Part shown: one piece after another, positions 43,882 to 52,182 of the stretch
How the letters are laid out: every line of letters starts with the position of its first letter
How positions within the stretch are numbered: the stretch's first letter is position 1
Assembly: GCA_030426085.1 (NCBI GenBank)
Contig: JAUHYW010000062.1
Location: forward strand, 1-64,000
DNA: 64,000 nt
Reading direction: 5' to 3'
Source: a bacterium
Lineage (GTDB): Bacteria; Myxococcota_A; Bradymonadia; UBA7976; UBA1532
Translations under genes and position numbers: made by a program
Notes under the pieces: model-generated
Databases searched by the model: none
Told to the model about the DNA's origin: nothing
Seen by the model: only the letters and a program-made list of their open reading frames with translations

Positions 43882-44136
43882 ATGGGTGCCAAGGTCGATG
43901 CGTGGCGCGAGATCACGAAGCGAAGCTGGGAAGACGGCGACTTCAAGCAGAAGCTGCTCGCCAACCCCGACGCCGTGCTCGAGGAGTACGGCATCAACCG
44001 CCGCCCGGGGGTGAACTACCGGATCGTCGTCGACGAGCCCGGCGTGCGCACCCTGGTGCTCCAGCAGCCCGAAGGCAGCGTGGCGGTCGAGGAGGTCGGC
44101 GTCGAGCCGCTCTCCGACGAGAACCCCGGCTTCTGA
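43882..44136 (+). CDS. NHLP (nitrile hydratase-like leader) family small peptide
   Basis: 84 residues from ATG 43882, with a near-perfect ribosome site (GAAGGAGGGAGAC), stronger than any neighbour's. The body matches the NHLP leader domain derived from nitrile hydratase alpha: ITKRSWEDGDFKQKLLANPD, AVLEEYGINRRPGVNYRIVV and an end TLVLQQP. In other bacteria such leaders guide enzymes to a core peptide. Here the ~20-residue remainder (EGSVAVEEVGVEPLSDENPG plus Phe) has no Cys, no Thr, only two Ser and no Gly-Gly cut site, so a thioether- or azole-type product is unlikely; an acid- or Asn-directed change, or a non-RiPP carrier role, is possible. It is encoded right after the diiron enzyme. Confidence 0.78.
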   Translation: MGAKVDAWREITKRSWEDGDFKQKLLANPDAVLEEYGINRRPGVNYRIVVDEPGVRTLVLQQPEGSVAVEEVGVEPLSDENPGF

Positions 44137-44139
44137 GCC

Positions 44140-44157
44140 CCGGGCCGGCGCGCCCGG
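44140..44157. terminator. Bidirectional hairpin between NHLP and S53 genes
   Basis: Arms CCGGGC (44140-44145) and GCCCGG (44152-44157) with a 6-nt loop in the 48-bp convergent gap. No U-tract. A weak terminator at most. Confidence 0.3.
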
Positions 44158-44184
44158 CCCGGCCCGAAAGCCTGCGCCTGCCCG

Positions 44185-46236
44185 TCAGGCCCCCGCCTCG
44201 GCGGCCCCGTCTCCGGTCGCCGCCTCCGTCTCTTTCTCGGCGGCCGCCGCGACCGCCGCCCGCCCCCGCGTCACGACCGCCCGGCACAGGCTGCGCCCCC
44301 GGGGCACGCCGAGCCCGGTGGCCGGATCCCACCCGTTGGCCGCCTGAAACCCGGGCAGCTCCACCGACACCTGCACCGTCGCCGCCGGGTTGAACGGGTC
44401 GGCCTGGGCCACCGAGCGCAGGGTGACGTCGGTCCGCCCGGCGACGATGTCCCGGAAGGGCCGGCCGGTGCGGGGCCCGCCGGCCTCGTCGGCCACCGCG
44501 TAGAGCATCGGGTTGGCGCAGCCCAGCCGCCGCAGCCCCGCTGCCCGCCGGGCCTGATTGAGCCGGGCGAGCAGCGCGGCCCAGATCGGGGCGGCCACGC
44601 TCGTGCCCCCGGCGAAGTCGACGTACTTGATCGCCCCGCCGGCGTTCTGATCCCGGATCACCGCCCGGTAGCCCCGGGCGGTCGGCGGCCGGCCGGGGCT
44701 CCGCTGCACCGAGTCGGTCACCGCGGCCAGCGAGACGTCGGGCACCCCCCGGCCGAAGGGCAGCACCGGCGGGGCGTGCGGCCCGCGGAAGTAGGCCAGC
44801 CGCCGGTTGGGCCAGCTCGACTCGTTGGGGAGCTGGAAGCTCTGGTAGTCGGGGATGGGCACCTCGGTGCTGAACCCGCCGCCGCCCGCCATGCGGGAGA
44901 CCCGCGACAGGCCGCCCCGCTCGAAGCCGGGGGGCAGGGGCCCGCTCCAGGCCAGCTCGGTCAGCGGGTCGCGCTCGGCGATCATCGTGCCGCCCACCGC
45001 CAGCACCCGCTCCTCGCAGGCGGGGAACACCGCGCTGGGCCACGGCGCGGCGGGCACCCCGTTGACCCCGATCACGCTGGTGCGGGGCACGCCGTCGTAG
45101 CACCCCCAGTTGCCCGCCGCGGCGACCACCGAGATGCCGAGCAGCGCGCACAGGTCGAGCAGGCCGGTGATGATGCGCGAGCCGTACGAGGCGTAGTAGT
45201 CCCGCTCGGGGGTCAGCCAGGCGGTGACCGCGATCGTGGGGCTGTACTCGGCGTCGTGGATGATGCCCATCAGCCACGCCGACCACTTGTCGGCGATGAG
45301 CGTGCGATCCATCACGTAGCACACGATCTCGGCGCCGGGGGCCATCGCGCCGGCCCACTGCACGCCCATCGCGGCCTCTTTGGCCTCCATCATGCTGGCC
45401 GCGCGGGTCGGCGCCGGGCCGATGTGCACCACCTTGGGCTCGCTGCGCTCGATGCCGTGGGCCTCCCAGAACGCGCGGCAGACGGCCATGTCGGGGGCCG
45501 CGTCGAGCAGGAGCAGCGCGATGGTCTCGCCCCGCCCGTCGAGCGGCGCATCGACCAGCGGCCGACCCTCGACGTCGGTGATCGGATCCTCACCCTCGAT
45601 CAGCCCGCTGGCGAAGCCCTCGACCCGCCCCCCGCGCAGGGCGCTGGGGAAGTCGTAGATCCGGGCGATGTCCTCCGGGGCCAGCCCGTTGTCCCAGCCG
45701 GGCCCGTCGGCGTCGGGGGCCGCCGGGCCATCGTCGCCCAGGGCCTCGGCGGCGTTCTGCATCACGAACCCGCTGCCGTCGAGCAGCCCGAGCAGCTTCT
45801 CGGCGTCGCGCAGCACCTGGATGCCCTGCACATAGCCGGCGAGGTGCGGCGGCAGCGGCCAGTCCACCAGCCGCGGGCGGCGGGCGTGGGGCTTGGTCAG
45901 CCAGCGCCGCGCCCGATCGCCGAACGCCGCGCCGAAGGCGGCCCGCGAGCAGCGCAGGAAGATCGCGAGCACCGGGGTCTGCTGCAGCGGGATGGGCTCG
46001 ATGCCCCGCTCGATCAGCCACGCCTTGACCGCCTCCCGACCCTGAGCGGTGGCGTCGGCCGCGGCCGCGCCGTGGGCGGTGTGGGCCACCAGCTCGAAGA
46101 GCGCCTCCCGGGTGAGGTGGGGCTCGATCGAGTCCGGCGACGACAGCCCGTCGGCCCTCGCGCTCAGCTCGGCGGCGTGGTCCGGGGTCCAGTAGAGCGT
46201 CATGAAGACGTCGGCGATCTCGCTGACTGCGCTCAT
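44185..46236 (-). CDS. S53 sedolisin-like protein, probably catalytically impaired
   Basis: 683 residues, ATG with GGGGAGGACGACC upstream. The S53 fold is recognisable: prodomain-like N-terminus, GGTSVAAP with the nucleophile Ser546, and the calcium-site region FRDIVAGR with GWDPATGLG. The other catalytic parts are altered. The Glu-x3-Asp pair reads E287-A-A-M-G291, losing the Asp. The oxyanion G-D-S-G loop reads GNWG, with Asn376 for Asp. There is no signal peptide, although most sedolisins are secreted. It may be a pseudoprotease, or use different residues. It follows fmt by 47 bp on the same strand and is convergent with the NHLP gene, so a role with that peptide is only a suggestion. Confidence 0.82.
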   Translation of the reverse strand: MSAVSEIADVFMTLYWTPDHAAELSARADGLSSPDSIEPHLTREALFELVAHTAHGAAAADATAQGREAVKAWLIERGIEPIPLQQTPVLAIFLRCSRAAFGAAFGDRARRWLTKPHARRPRLVDWPLPPHLAGYVQGIQVLRDAEKLLGLLDGSGFVMQNAAEALGDDGPAAPDADGPGWDNGLAPEDIARIYDFPSALRGGRVEGFASGLIEGEDPITDVEGRPLVDAPLDGRGETIALLLLDAAPDMAVCRAFWEAHGIERSEPKVVHIGPAPTRAASMMEAKEAAMGVQWAGAMAPGAEIVCYVMDRTLIADKWSAWLMGIIHDAEYSPTIAVTAWLTPERDYYASYGSRIITGLLDLCALLGISVVAAAGNWGCYDGVPRTSVIGVNGVPAAPWPSAVFPACEERVLAVGGTMIAERDPLTELAWSGPLPPGFERGGLSRVSRMAGGGGFSTEVPIPDYQSFQLPNESSWPNRRLAYFRGPHAPPVLPFGRGVPDVSLAAVTDSVQRSPGRPPTARGYRAVIRDQNAGGAIKYVDFAGGTSVAAPIWAALLARLNQARRAAGLRRLGCANPMLYAVADEAGGPRTGRPFRDIVAGRTDVTLRSVAQADPFNPAATVQVSVELPGFQAANGWDPATGLGVPRGRSLCRAVVTRGRAAVAAAAEKETEAATGDGAAEAGA

Positions 46237-46283
46237 CGGTCGTCCTCCCCGGGTCGTCGGCGCGGCCGACAGGATACCCCAGG

Positions 46284-47258
46284 TCAGGCCCGATCCGACC
46301 CTTCGGGCGCCTCACCCAGCCGATCGCCGATGGCCGGCGGGTCGCCGTTGAGCAGATCGGCCCCCGAGATCGCCCGCCGCCCGGGGCGCTGGACCCGCAG
46401 CAGCGTCACCGCGCCCGCGCCGCAGGCCACCCGGGGCCCGTCGGGGTCGTGCCCGATGACGGTGCCCGGCGGCCCCTCGCCCTCGGCCAGCCGGGTGCGG
46501 TGGATCTTGAACGGCCCCTCCGCCCGGCGCACGTAGGCCCCCGGCCAGGGGGACAGCCCGCGCACCCGGTCGTGCACCGCCTGCGCCGGGGCCGACCAGT
46601 CGATCCGCCCGTCGGCCTTGCTCAGCATCGGGGCCATCGTGGCCTGCGCGTGATCCTGGGGCTCGAAGCGCAGCGTGCCGGCGCACAGCCGCTCGATGGC
46701 CTCGGTCAGCGCCGCCCCGCCCAGGGCCGAGAGCCGGTCGTGCAGCTCGCCGGCGGTCTCGTCGGGGCCGATGGGCAGCGCCCGCATCAGCCCGACGTCC
46801 CCGGTGTCCATGCCGGCGTCCATCTGCATGATGGCCACCCCGGTCTGCGGGTGCCCCCGCACCACCGCCCACTGGATGGGGGCCGCGCCCCGCAGCTTCG
46901 GCAGCAGGCTGGCGTGCACGTTGATGCAGCCGAAGCGGGGCAGGTCGAGGTAGCGCTGGGGCAGGATCTTGCCATAGGCGGTCACGACCATCAGATCGGG
47001 CTTCAGGTCGGCCAGCGCGCGGTAGCTGGCGTTGCGCAGCCGGGGCCACTGGAAGACCGGCACCCCGTGGGCGTCGGCGCAGGCGGCCACCGGGGTGCGC
47101 TGCAGCTTGCGCCCCCGCCCCTTGGGGCGGTCGGGCTGGCTGACGACGCCGACGACGTCGCAGCCGACATCGAGCAGGGCCTCGAGGCAGGGCACGGCGA
47201 AGTCGGGGGTGCCCATGAACACCACCCGCAGATCGGCGGGGCGCAGCGGCGCGGTCAC
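46284..47258 (-). CDS. fmt: Methionyl-tRNA formyltransferase
   Basis: 324 residues, GTG start (47258) overlapping the def stop by 4 bp. It formylates initiator Met-tRNA with 10-formyl-THF. Motifs: FMGTPDFAVPCLEALL, VTAYGKILPQRYLDLP, the catalytic NVHASLLPKLRGAAPIQWAV, and MDAGMDTGDV. The C-terminal OB-like domain (SPWPGAYVRRAEGPFKIHRT) is present, and the length is normal. With def it forms the usual formyl-Met pair, here preceded by a signalling gene and followed by the S53 gene. Confidence 0.97.
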   Translation of the reverse strand: MTAPLRPADLRVVFMGTPDFAVPCLEALLDVGCDVVGVVSQPDRPKGRGRKLQRTPVAACADAHGVPVFQWPRLRNASYRALADLKPDLMVVTAYGKILPQRYLDLPRFGCINVHASLLPKLRGAAPIQWAVVRGHPQTGVAIMQMDAGMDTGDVGLMRALPIGPDETAGELHDRLSALGGAALTEAIERLCAGTLRFEPQDHAQATMAPMLSKADGRIDWSAPAQAVHDRVRGLSPWPGAYVRRAEGPFKIHRTRLAEGEGPPGTVIGHDPDGPRVACGAGAVTLLRVQRPGRRAISGADLLNGDPPAIGDRLGEAPEGSDRA

Positions 47259-47806
47259 CGGCCCCCCTCGGGCGCCGCCTCGCGGGCGGGGCGGGACGCC
47301 TCGGCGGCGGCGGCGCGGGCCTTGTCGTAGTCCGACAGCGCCGCCAGCCGCTCCAGCTTGCCCAGCCGGTCGACGTACAGCCGCCCGTCGAGGTGGTCCA
47401 GCTCGTGCTGGATGCAGACCGCCGCCAGCCCCCCGGCCCGGACCCGGATCTCGCGGCCCTCGGCGTCGAGCGCCTCGACCACGACGGTCTGGGCCCGCTC
47501 GACGTCGGCGGTGATGCCCGGCAGCGAGAGGCAGCCCTCGTTCCACACCACCTCACCGTCCCGCTCGACGATGCGGGCGTTGATCAGGGCCAGCGGCTCG
47601 GGCTCGGCGTCGGTGCCGCAGTCGAGCACGACCACCTGCAACGGGATGCCGAGCTGGGTCGCCGCCAGCCCGCAGCCGCTCTGGTCGTACATCGTCTCGA
47701 ACATGTCGGCGACGAGGGTCTTGATCGGGTCGTCGACGGCCTCGACCGGCTCGGCGCTCTGCAGCAGCCGGCGGTCGGGCCAGGTCAGCACGGTGCGTAC
47801 GGTCAT
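47255..47806 (-). CDS. def: Peptide deformylase
   Basis: 183 residues. It removes the N-formyl group from nascent proteins using Fe2+/Zn2+. The three family motifs are intact: GCGLAATQLG, EGCLSLPG (metal Cys) and CIQHELDHLDG (two metal His and the catalytic Glu). The C-terminal ~25 residues are an Ala/Arg/Glu-rich tail. It lies 19 bp after the regulator gene and is coupled to fmt, so all three should be co-transcribed from the promoter near 49600. Confidence 0.97.
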   Translation of the reverse strand: MTVRTVLTWPDRRLLQSAEPVEAVDDPIKTLVADMFETMYDQSGCGLAATQLGIPLQVVVLDCGTDAEPEPLALINARIVERDGEVVWNEGCLSLPGITADVERAQTVVVEALDAEGREIRVRAGGLAAVCIQHELDHLDGRLYVDRLGKLERLAALSDYDKARAAAAEASRPAREAAPEGGR

Positions 47807-47825
47807 CGGGATCCCAGTGCCCCGC

Positions 47826-49577
47826 TCAGCGCAGGGCGTCTTCGTATCGGGTGCGCAGCCGGGGGTCGGACAGCATCGCGTACGCGTCCTCGACCACCGC
47901 GGCGATCTCGCTGACTTGATGCCACAAGGGCCCGTCCCGCCGCACCCGGTGGGGGTCGAAGCGCCGCCGCAGGGCCTCGAACGCCGCCCGGACCTCGGCC
48001 ACGGTGGCCCCCGGCTCGACCCCGAGCACCTGGAAGTAGTCCCCGGTGAGCGCCTCGGTGAGCTTGGCCTGCACCAGATCGGCGAAGCCCGGCATCTGGT
48101 CGGCGGTGCGCGGGGCCCCGGCCCGGGCCACCGCCTCGGGGTCCAGCGCCGGCAGCAGCCCCGCCCGCCGGCCGCCGGGGGCCTCGATCACGTCCAGGAT
48201 CGCCAGCCCGTACAGGATCGCGAGCGCGTCGACCTCGCCCACCCGGGCCACCCGGGCGATCTCGACCACGCTGCGCCGGCCGTCGCACGCCCCGTGCACC
48301 GCCGCCTCGTCGGGGCGCAGGCCGAGCCCCGGCGGCAGGTTGGCCCCGGTCTGGGGCCGGGGGATCGCCGAGGCGGTGCCGAACGCCCGGTACAGCCGCA
48401 GCCGCCCGTACTTGCGGCGCACCCCGTCCAGGATCAGGCGCGCCGGGTGGGCCCCGATGTCCACCGGGTCGAGCGGGCGGGGGCCGCCGGCGAGCACCAC
48501 CGTCTCGCCCCGCTCGAGCGCAAACAGCGACAGCACCCGCTCGAGCACGTGATCGCGCAGCGCCCGGTAGACCTCGTCGGACTCGATGAAGCCGGCTTCG
48601 ATCAGGATCTCCTCCGGCGAGGCGCCCACCTGATCGGCCCGGGCCCGGGCCCGCATCAGCGCCGCCCGGCTGACGAAGCCCTCGGCGGCGAGGTGGGCCG
48701 CGAGGTCTTCGCTGGGCTTGCTGCTGTCGGCGTAGACCGGGCGCCCGGCCTCGAAGAAGACCCGCCGCAGCACCCCCGAGGCGGCCAGCTCGACCCGCCC
48801 CGACAGCTCGGCCCGCCACGCGGCGGCGAGCAGCTCGCCGATGCCCCGCCGGGCCAGATCCATCGGTCGGCCGGTGTCGAGCAGCGCCTCGTGCTCGGCC
48901 TGAGCGTCGGGGCGGGGGCTCTCGGGGCGTTCGAAGCGCCGCTCGGCGGGCCGGCGCAGGGCGGGCGGCGCCGCCGGCGGGCGAGGCGGCGGCGAAGGGG
49001 GTCGGGCCCGGTCGGGCGGGCGCCAGCCGAAGGCGTCCCGGGGGCCGCCGTCGGCCTCGGCCGCGGGCGGCGCCGGCGGCGGACCGTCCCCGTCGGCGCT
49101 GGAGCCCTCCGGCTCGGCGAGCAGCGCGTCGAGCTCGGCCCACTCGGCGTCCGACACCGGCCCCGGCGGGTCGCTGGCCCCGGCCTCGGTCGCCGGCAGA
49201 TCTTCGCCCGGGCCGATGTAGGTGATGACCTTGGCCAGCAGCTCGCCGACGCCCTCCGGCTTGGCGAAGAAGTGGTCGGCCCCGGCGGCGATGGCCTCGC
49301 CGACGCTGTCGATGGCCTCCTTGCCGGTGCCCAGGAACAGGATCGGGACCAGCGAGCCGAGCGGCATGCGCCGGATCTCGCGGCACAGGCGGCGGCCGCC
49401 GTCGTGGGCCAGGGTCAGGCTGGCGATGACCAGATCGGGCCGCCCGTCGGCGAAGGCGGCCAGCGCCGAGTCGGGGTCGGTGGCCACGGTGGGGTCGTAG
49501 CCCCGGGCCCGCAGCCGACGCAGCAGCGCCTGGGCGATGGCGTGCTCGTCTTCGGCGATGAGGATGCGCTTCTGCAC
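47826..49577 (-). CDS. Pseudo-receiver - DUF4388 - J-like regulator
   Basis: 583 residues from GTG 49577, the first Val of a receiver domain (QKRILIAEDEHAIAQAL). The predicted -10 lies so close that the RNA would begin at or beside this codon (leaderless); no ribosome site is seen. The receiver has the acidic pair and Lys106 (FFAKPEG), but the phospho-acceptor position reads IASLTL (Ser53), so it should not be phosphorylated at Asp. After a Pro-rich linker comes a DUF4388/PATAN-like domain (~235-370, LSGRVELAASGVLRRVFFEA). The C-terminus is a J-domain-like fold (DYFQVLGVEPGATVAEVRAA) whose H-P-D reads FDPHR. It is common for such proteins to regulate motility or development in Myxococcota. 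Here it heads the def-fmt operon. Confidence 0.84.
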   Translation of the reverse strand: MQKRILIAEDEHAIAQALLRRLRARGYDPTVATDPDSALAAFADGRPDLVIASLTLAHDGGRRLCREIRRMPLGSLVPILFLGTGKEAIDSVGEAIAAGADHFFAKPEGVGELLAKVITYIGPGEDLPATEAGASDPPGPVSDAEWAELDALLAEPEGSSADGDGPPPAPPAAEADGGPRDAFGWRPPDRARPPSPPPRPPAAPPALRRPAERRFERPESPRPDAQAEHEALLDTGRPMDLARRGIGELLAAAWRAELSGRVELAASGVLRRVFFEAGRPVYADSSKPSEDLAAHLAAEGFVSRAALMRARARADQVGASPEEILIEAGFIESDEVYRALRDHVLERVLSLFALERGETVVLAGGPRPLDPVDIGAHPARLILDGVRRKYGRLRLYRAFGTASAIPRPQTGANLPPGLGLRPDEAAVHGACDGRRSVVEIARVARVGEVDALAILYGLAILDVIEAPGGRRAGLLPALDPEAVARAGAPRTADQMPGFADLVQAKLTEALTGDYFQVLGVEPGATVAEVRAAFEALRRRFDPHRVRRDGPLWHQVSEIAAVVEDAYAMLSDPRLRTRYEDALR

Positions 49578-49579
49578 CG

Positions 49580-49596
49580 CGGCATCGTAGATGCCG
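49580..49596. promoter_or_regulatory. Palindrome over the regulator gene -10 element
   Basis: Arms CGGCATC and GATGCCG separated by GTA. The -10 (atcgta on the plus strand, 49584-49589) lies inside it, so a protein bound here would block the promoter. Confidence 0.45.
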
Positions 49597-49612
49597 ATCC
49601 CCTCGTATTCAA
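49584..49612 (-). promoter_or_regulatory. Predicted promoter, leaderless start for the pseudo-receiver gene
   Basis: On the minus strand: TTGAAT (49612-49607), 17-bp spacer, TACGAT (49589-49584). The usual 6-7-nt offset puts the start at the GTG (49577). Confidence 0.5.
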
Positions 49613-49672
49613 TCGTGAACGGGCCCCCCGGGGCGGCGGGCGGCCCGGGGAAAAACCGCAAAAAAAGTCTCC

Positions 49673-49685
49673 GGTGTGGCACACC
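49673..49685. promoter_or_regulatory. Perfect 13-bp palindrome in the divergent region
   Basis: GGTGTG and CACACC around one G, 28 bp before the DUF3604 start. A poly-A stretch (49650-49667) lies beside it. A candidate operator, or on the minus strand a hairpin followed by Us. Confidence 0.35.
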
Positions 49686-49712
49686 ACCTCAAACCCCGCT
49701 CCAGGAGGGCCC

Positions 49713-51566
49713 GTGCGCCGCGTCATCCCCCCGCTCGCCCTGCTGCTCGCCGCCGGCTGCGGCGACGACGACGACCCCCGCCCGCCGCTGCCCGAGGTCG
49801 AGGTGGTCTACACCGAGACCCGGGCCGCCTGCGCCGCCCGCGACCCGCTGCGCGCGGCGTACTTCGGCGACCTGCACGTGCACACCGGCTTCTCGTTCGA
49901 CGCGGCGGCCTACGGCAACCCGCTGACCCCGATCGACGCCTACCGCTTCGCCCGGGGCGAGCCGGCGGCGCTCGTCGGCGGGCGCACCGCGCAGCTCGAC
50001 CGGCCGCTGGACTTCGTCGCGGTCACCGACCACGGCGACCTGCTCGGTGAGGTGGGTGTGTGCACGACCCCCGGCTCGCCGAGCTACGACGCCCCCCGCT
50101 GCGTCGGCTACCGCGACCCCGATGGCGGCGGGGCCTACGACTTCGGGCTGTTCATGGCGTCGCTGGCCCCCACCCGCGACCCCGCGATCTGCGGACCCGA
50201 CGGCGGCTGGTGCCGCGACGCCGCCGCCGAGCGCTGGGCCGAGATGATCGCCGCCGCCGAGGCCACCGACGACAAGACCGCCGACTGCCGCTTCTCGGCG
50301 CTGGTGGGCTACGAGTACACCAACACCCGGGGCATCTCGAACCTGCACCGCAACGTGATCTTCCGCACCGCCGACGTGATCCCGACCCCCATCGGGCTGT
50401 TCGAGGCCCCCCGCCCGGTCGACCTGTGGCGGGGGCTGGCCGCGCAGTGCCTCGACGCCGACGGCGGGTGCGACGTGGTGTCGCTGCCCCACAACAGCAA
50501 CCTCAGCAACGGCCGGCTCTTCGTGCCCGACTACCCCGACGCCGAGGGCGAGGCCGACGAGCGGGCGATCGCGACGCTGCGGGCCCGGCTCGAGCCGGTG
50601 GTCGAGATCTTCCAGCACAAGGGCGACAGTGAGTGCCGCAACGGCTTCGACGGCGTGCCCCACGACCCGCTGTGCGACTTCGAGAAGCTGCGCCCGCCCA
50701 CCGACCAGGTCTGCGACACCCCCGGCGCGGGCGGCATGCGGCTGCTCGGCTGCGTGCACCGGCTCGACTTCGTGCGCAACGTCTGGCTCGAGGGGCTCGC
50801 CGAGCGGCGGCGGCTGGGGGTCGACCCCTACCGGCTGGGGGTCATCGGCAGCACCGACACCCACAACGGCACCCCGGGGCACGTCGAGCCGTCGATGTTC
50901 CCGGGGCACGTCGGCATCGCCGACGACACCGACGCCGAGCGGGTCGGCGAGGGCAACGCGACCCACGACGGCGTGATCAACAACCCCGGCGGGCTGGCCG
51001 GGGTGTGGGCGGTGGAGAACAGCCGGGACGCGATCTTCGAGGCCATCCGCCGCCGGGAGACCTTCGCCACGAGCGGCCCCCGGATGCGGATCCGGCTGTT
51101 CGCCGGGGACTTCGCCGACGGCCTGTGCGCCGACCCCGACCGGCTGCGCCGGGCCTACGCCGACGGGGTGCCGATGGGCGGCGAGATCACATCGGAGGCC
51201 GCGCCGGCGCTCTTCGTCGAGGCCGAGGCCGACCCCGGCGGGGCCCGGACCCCGCTGGCGGCGGCGCAGATCGTCAAGGGCTGGATCGACGCCGACGGGG
51301 TCCATCGGCAGCGGGTGATCACCGTGGCCGGCGACCCCGAGGCGGGCCCGGGCGAGGGCCCCGAGCGGCTGTGCGCGGTGTGGCGGGACCCCGAGCCGGT
51401 GGACGGCCCGGTGTTCTACTATGCCCGGGCGATCGAGCAGCCCACCCCCCGGTGGAGCGTGGCCGCCTGCGCCCGCCTCGAGCCCGCCGAGCGCCCCGCG
51501 GTGTGCGGGACCGGCCCCCAGGCCGTGCGCCAGCGGGTATGGAGCTCGCCCATCTGGATCGAGTGA
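49713..51566 (+). CDS. DUF3604 PHP-like lipoprotein
   Basis: 617 residues, GTG with CCAGGAGGG upstream. The signal carries a lipobox (ALLLAAGC), so it is likely lipid-anchored. The PHP-type metal residues are visible: DLHVHTGFSFDA, AVTDHGDLLG, SLPHNSNLSNG and GSTDTHNGTPGH. DUF3604 proteins have a metal-dependent hydrolase-like fold but no agreed substrate. Several Cys pairs suggest an oxidising compartment. The length is normal for the family. It is monocistronic or first in a short unit, divergent from the pseudo-receiver gene. Enzyme class is likely; substrate unknown. Confidence 0.9.
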   Translation: MRRVIPPLALLLAAGCGDDDDPRPPLPEVEVVYTETRAACAARDPLRAAYFGDLHVHTGFSFDAAAYGNPLTPIDAYRFARGEPAALVGGRTAQLDRPLDFVAVTDHGDLLGEVGVCTTPGSPSYDAPRCVGYRDPDGGGAYDFGLFMASLAPTRDPAICGPDGGWCRDAAAERWAEMIAAAEATDDKTADCRFSALVGYEYTNTRGISNLHRNVIFRTADVIPTPIGLFEAPRPVDLWRGLAAQCLDADGGCDVVSLPHNSNLSNGRLFVPDYPDAEGEADERAIATLRARLEPVVEIFQHKGDSECRNGFDGVPHDPLCDFEKLRPPTDQVCDTPGAGGMRLLGCVHRLDFVRNVWLEGLAERRRLGVDPYRLGVIGSTDTHNGTPGHVEPSMFPGHVGIADDTDAERVGEGNATHDGVINNPGGLAGVWAVENSRDAIFEAIRRRETFATSGPRMRIRLFAGDFADGLCADPDRLRRAYADGVPMGGEITSEAAPALFVEAEADPGGARTPLAAAQIVKGWIDADGVHRQRVITVAGDPEAGPGEGPERLCAVWRDPEPVDGPVFYYARAIEQPTPRWSVAACARLEPAERPAVCGTGPQAVRQRVWSSPIWIE

Positions 51567-51585
51567 GGTGATCGCACGCCGGCCG

Positions 51586-51614
51586 TAAACCGATCGCCGC
51601 CCGCCGGCCTCTGA
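51586..51614 (+). promoter_or_regulatory. Possible ECF-type promoter
   Basis: TAAACC (51586-51591), 18-bp spacer, TCTGA (51610-51614), upstream of the sigma-factor gene. It resembles the AAC/TCTGA pattern of RpoE-like promoters, so autoregulation is possible. The match is weak. Confidence 0.25.
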
Positions 51615-51639
51615 CCCCCCGAACCCACTGGAGCACCGC

Positions 51640-52182
51640 GTGACCGACGCCGCCCTCACCGCCGAGACGACCCGGGAGCAGCGCTTCGACGCCTTCGTCG
51701 CCGAGCACCGCGACCGGGCGGTGGCCCTCGCCTGGCGCCTGCTGGGCGGTGATCGGGCCGCCGCCGAGGACGTCGCTCAGCAGGCCTTCGTGCGGGCGTG
51801 GCGGGGGCTCGACGGCTTCCGGGGCGACGCGAAGCTCTCCACCTGGTTCCACCGCATCCTCGTGCGTCAGGTGCGCAGCCACCAGCGGTGGCACGGGGTG
51901 CGCCACAAGCTGGGCCTGCTCAGCCGGGACGGCGAGGTGCCGGCCCGGGCGGTGGAGCCGCCGACCCCCGACGGCGGCATGCAGGCCCGCATCGCCCGGG
52001 CGATGGAGACGCTCTCGCCGGGTCAGCGCGAGGCCTTCACCTGCATCCACCTGCAAGGGCTGACCGTCGAGGAGACCGCCGAGGTGCTCGGCCGGGCGCC
52101 GGGCACGGTCAAGAGCCACCTGCACCGGGCGCTCAAGAAGCTGCGCAGCGAGCTGCAAGACCTGCGAGAGGAGGCGGCGTGA
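51640..52182 (+). CDS. ECF-family RNA polymerase sigma factor
   Basis: 180 residues, GTG start with CTGGAGCACC. Region 2 (FVAEHRDRAVALAWRLLGGD, DVAQQAFVRAWRGLDGFRGD, KLSTWFHRILVRQVRSH) and region 4 (METLSPGQREAFTCIHLQGL, TAEVLGRAPGTVKSHLHRAL) are complete, with no region 1.1 or 3. It would direct RNA polymerase at stress promoters. The stop overlaps the next gene, a membrane protein of anti-sigma type, and a Spy-like protein follows, an arrangement like metal- or envelope-stress ECF systems. Confidence 0.95.
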   Translation: MTDAALTAETTREQRFDAFVAEHRDRAVALAWRLLGGDRAAAEDVAQQAFVRAWRGLDGFRGDAKLSTWFHRILVRQVRSHQRWHGVRHKLGLLSRDGEVPARAVEPPTPDGGMQARIARAMETLSPGQREAFTCIHLQGLTVEETAEVLGRAPGTVKSHLHRALKKLRSELQDLREEAA

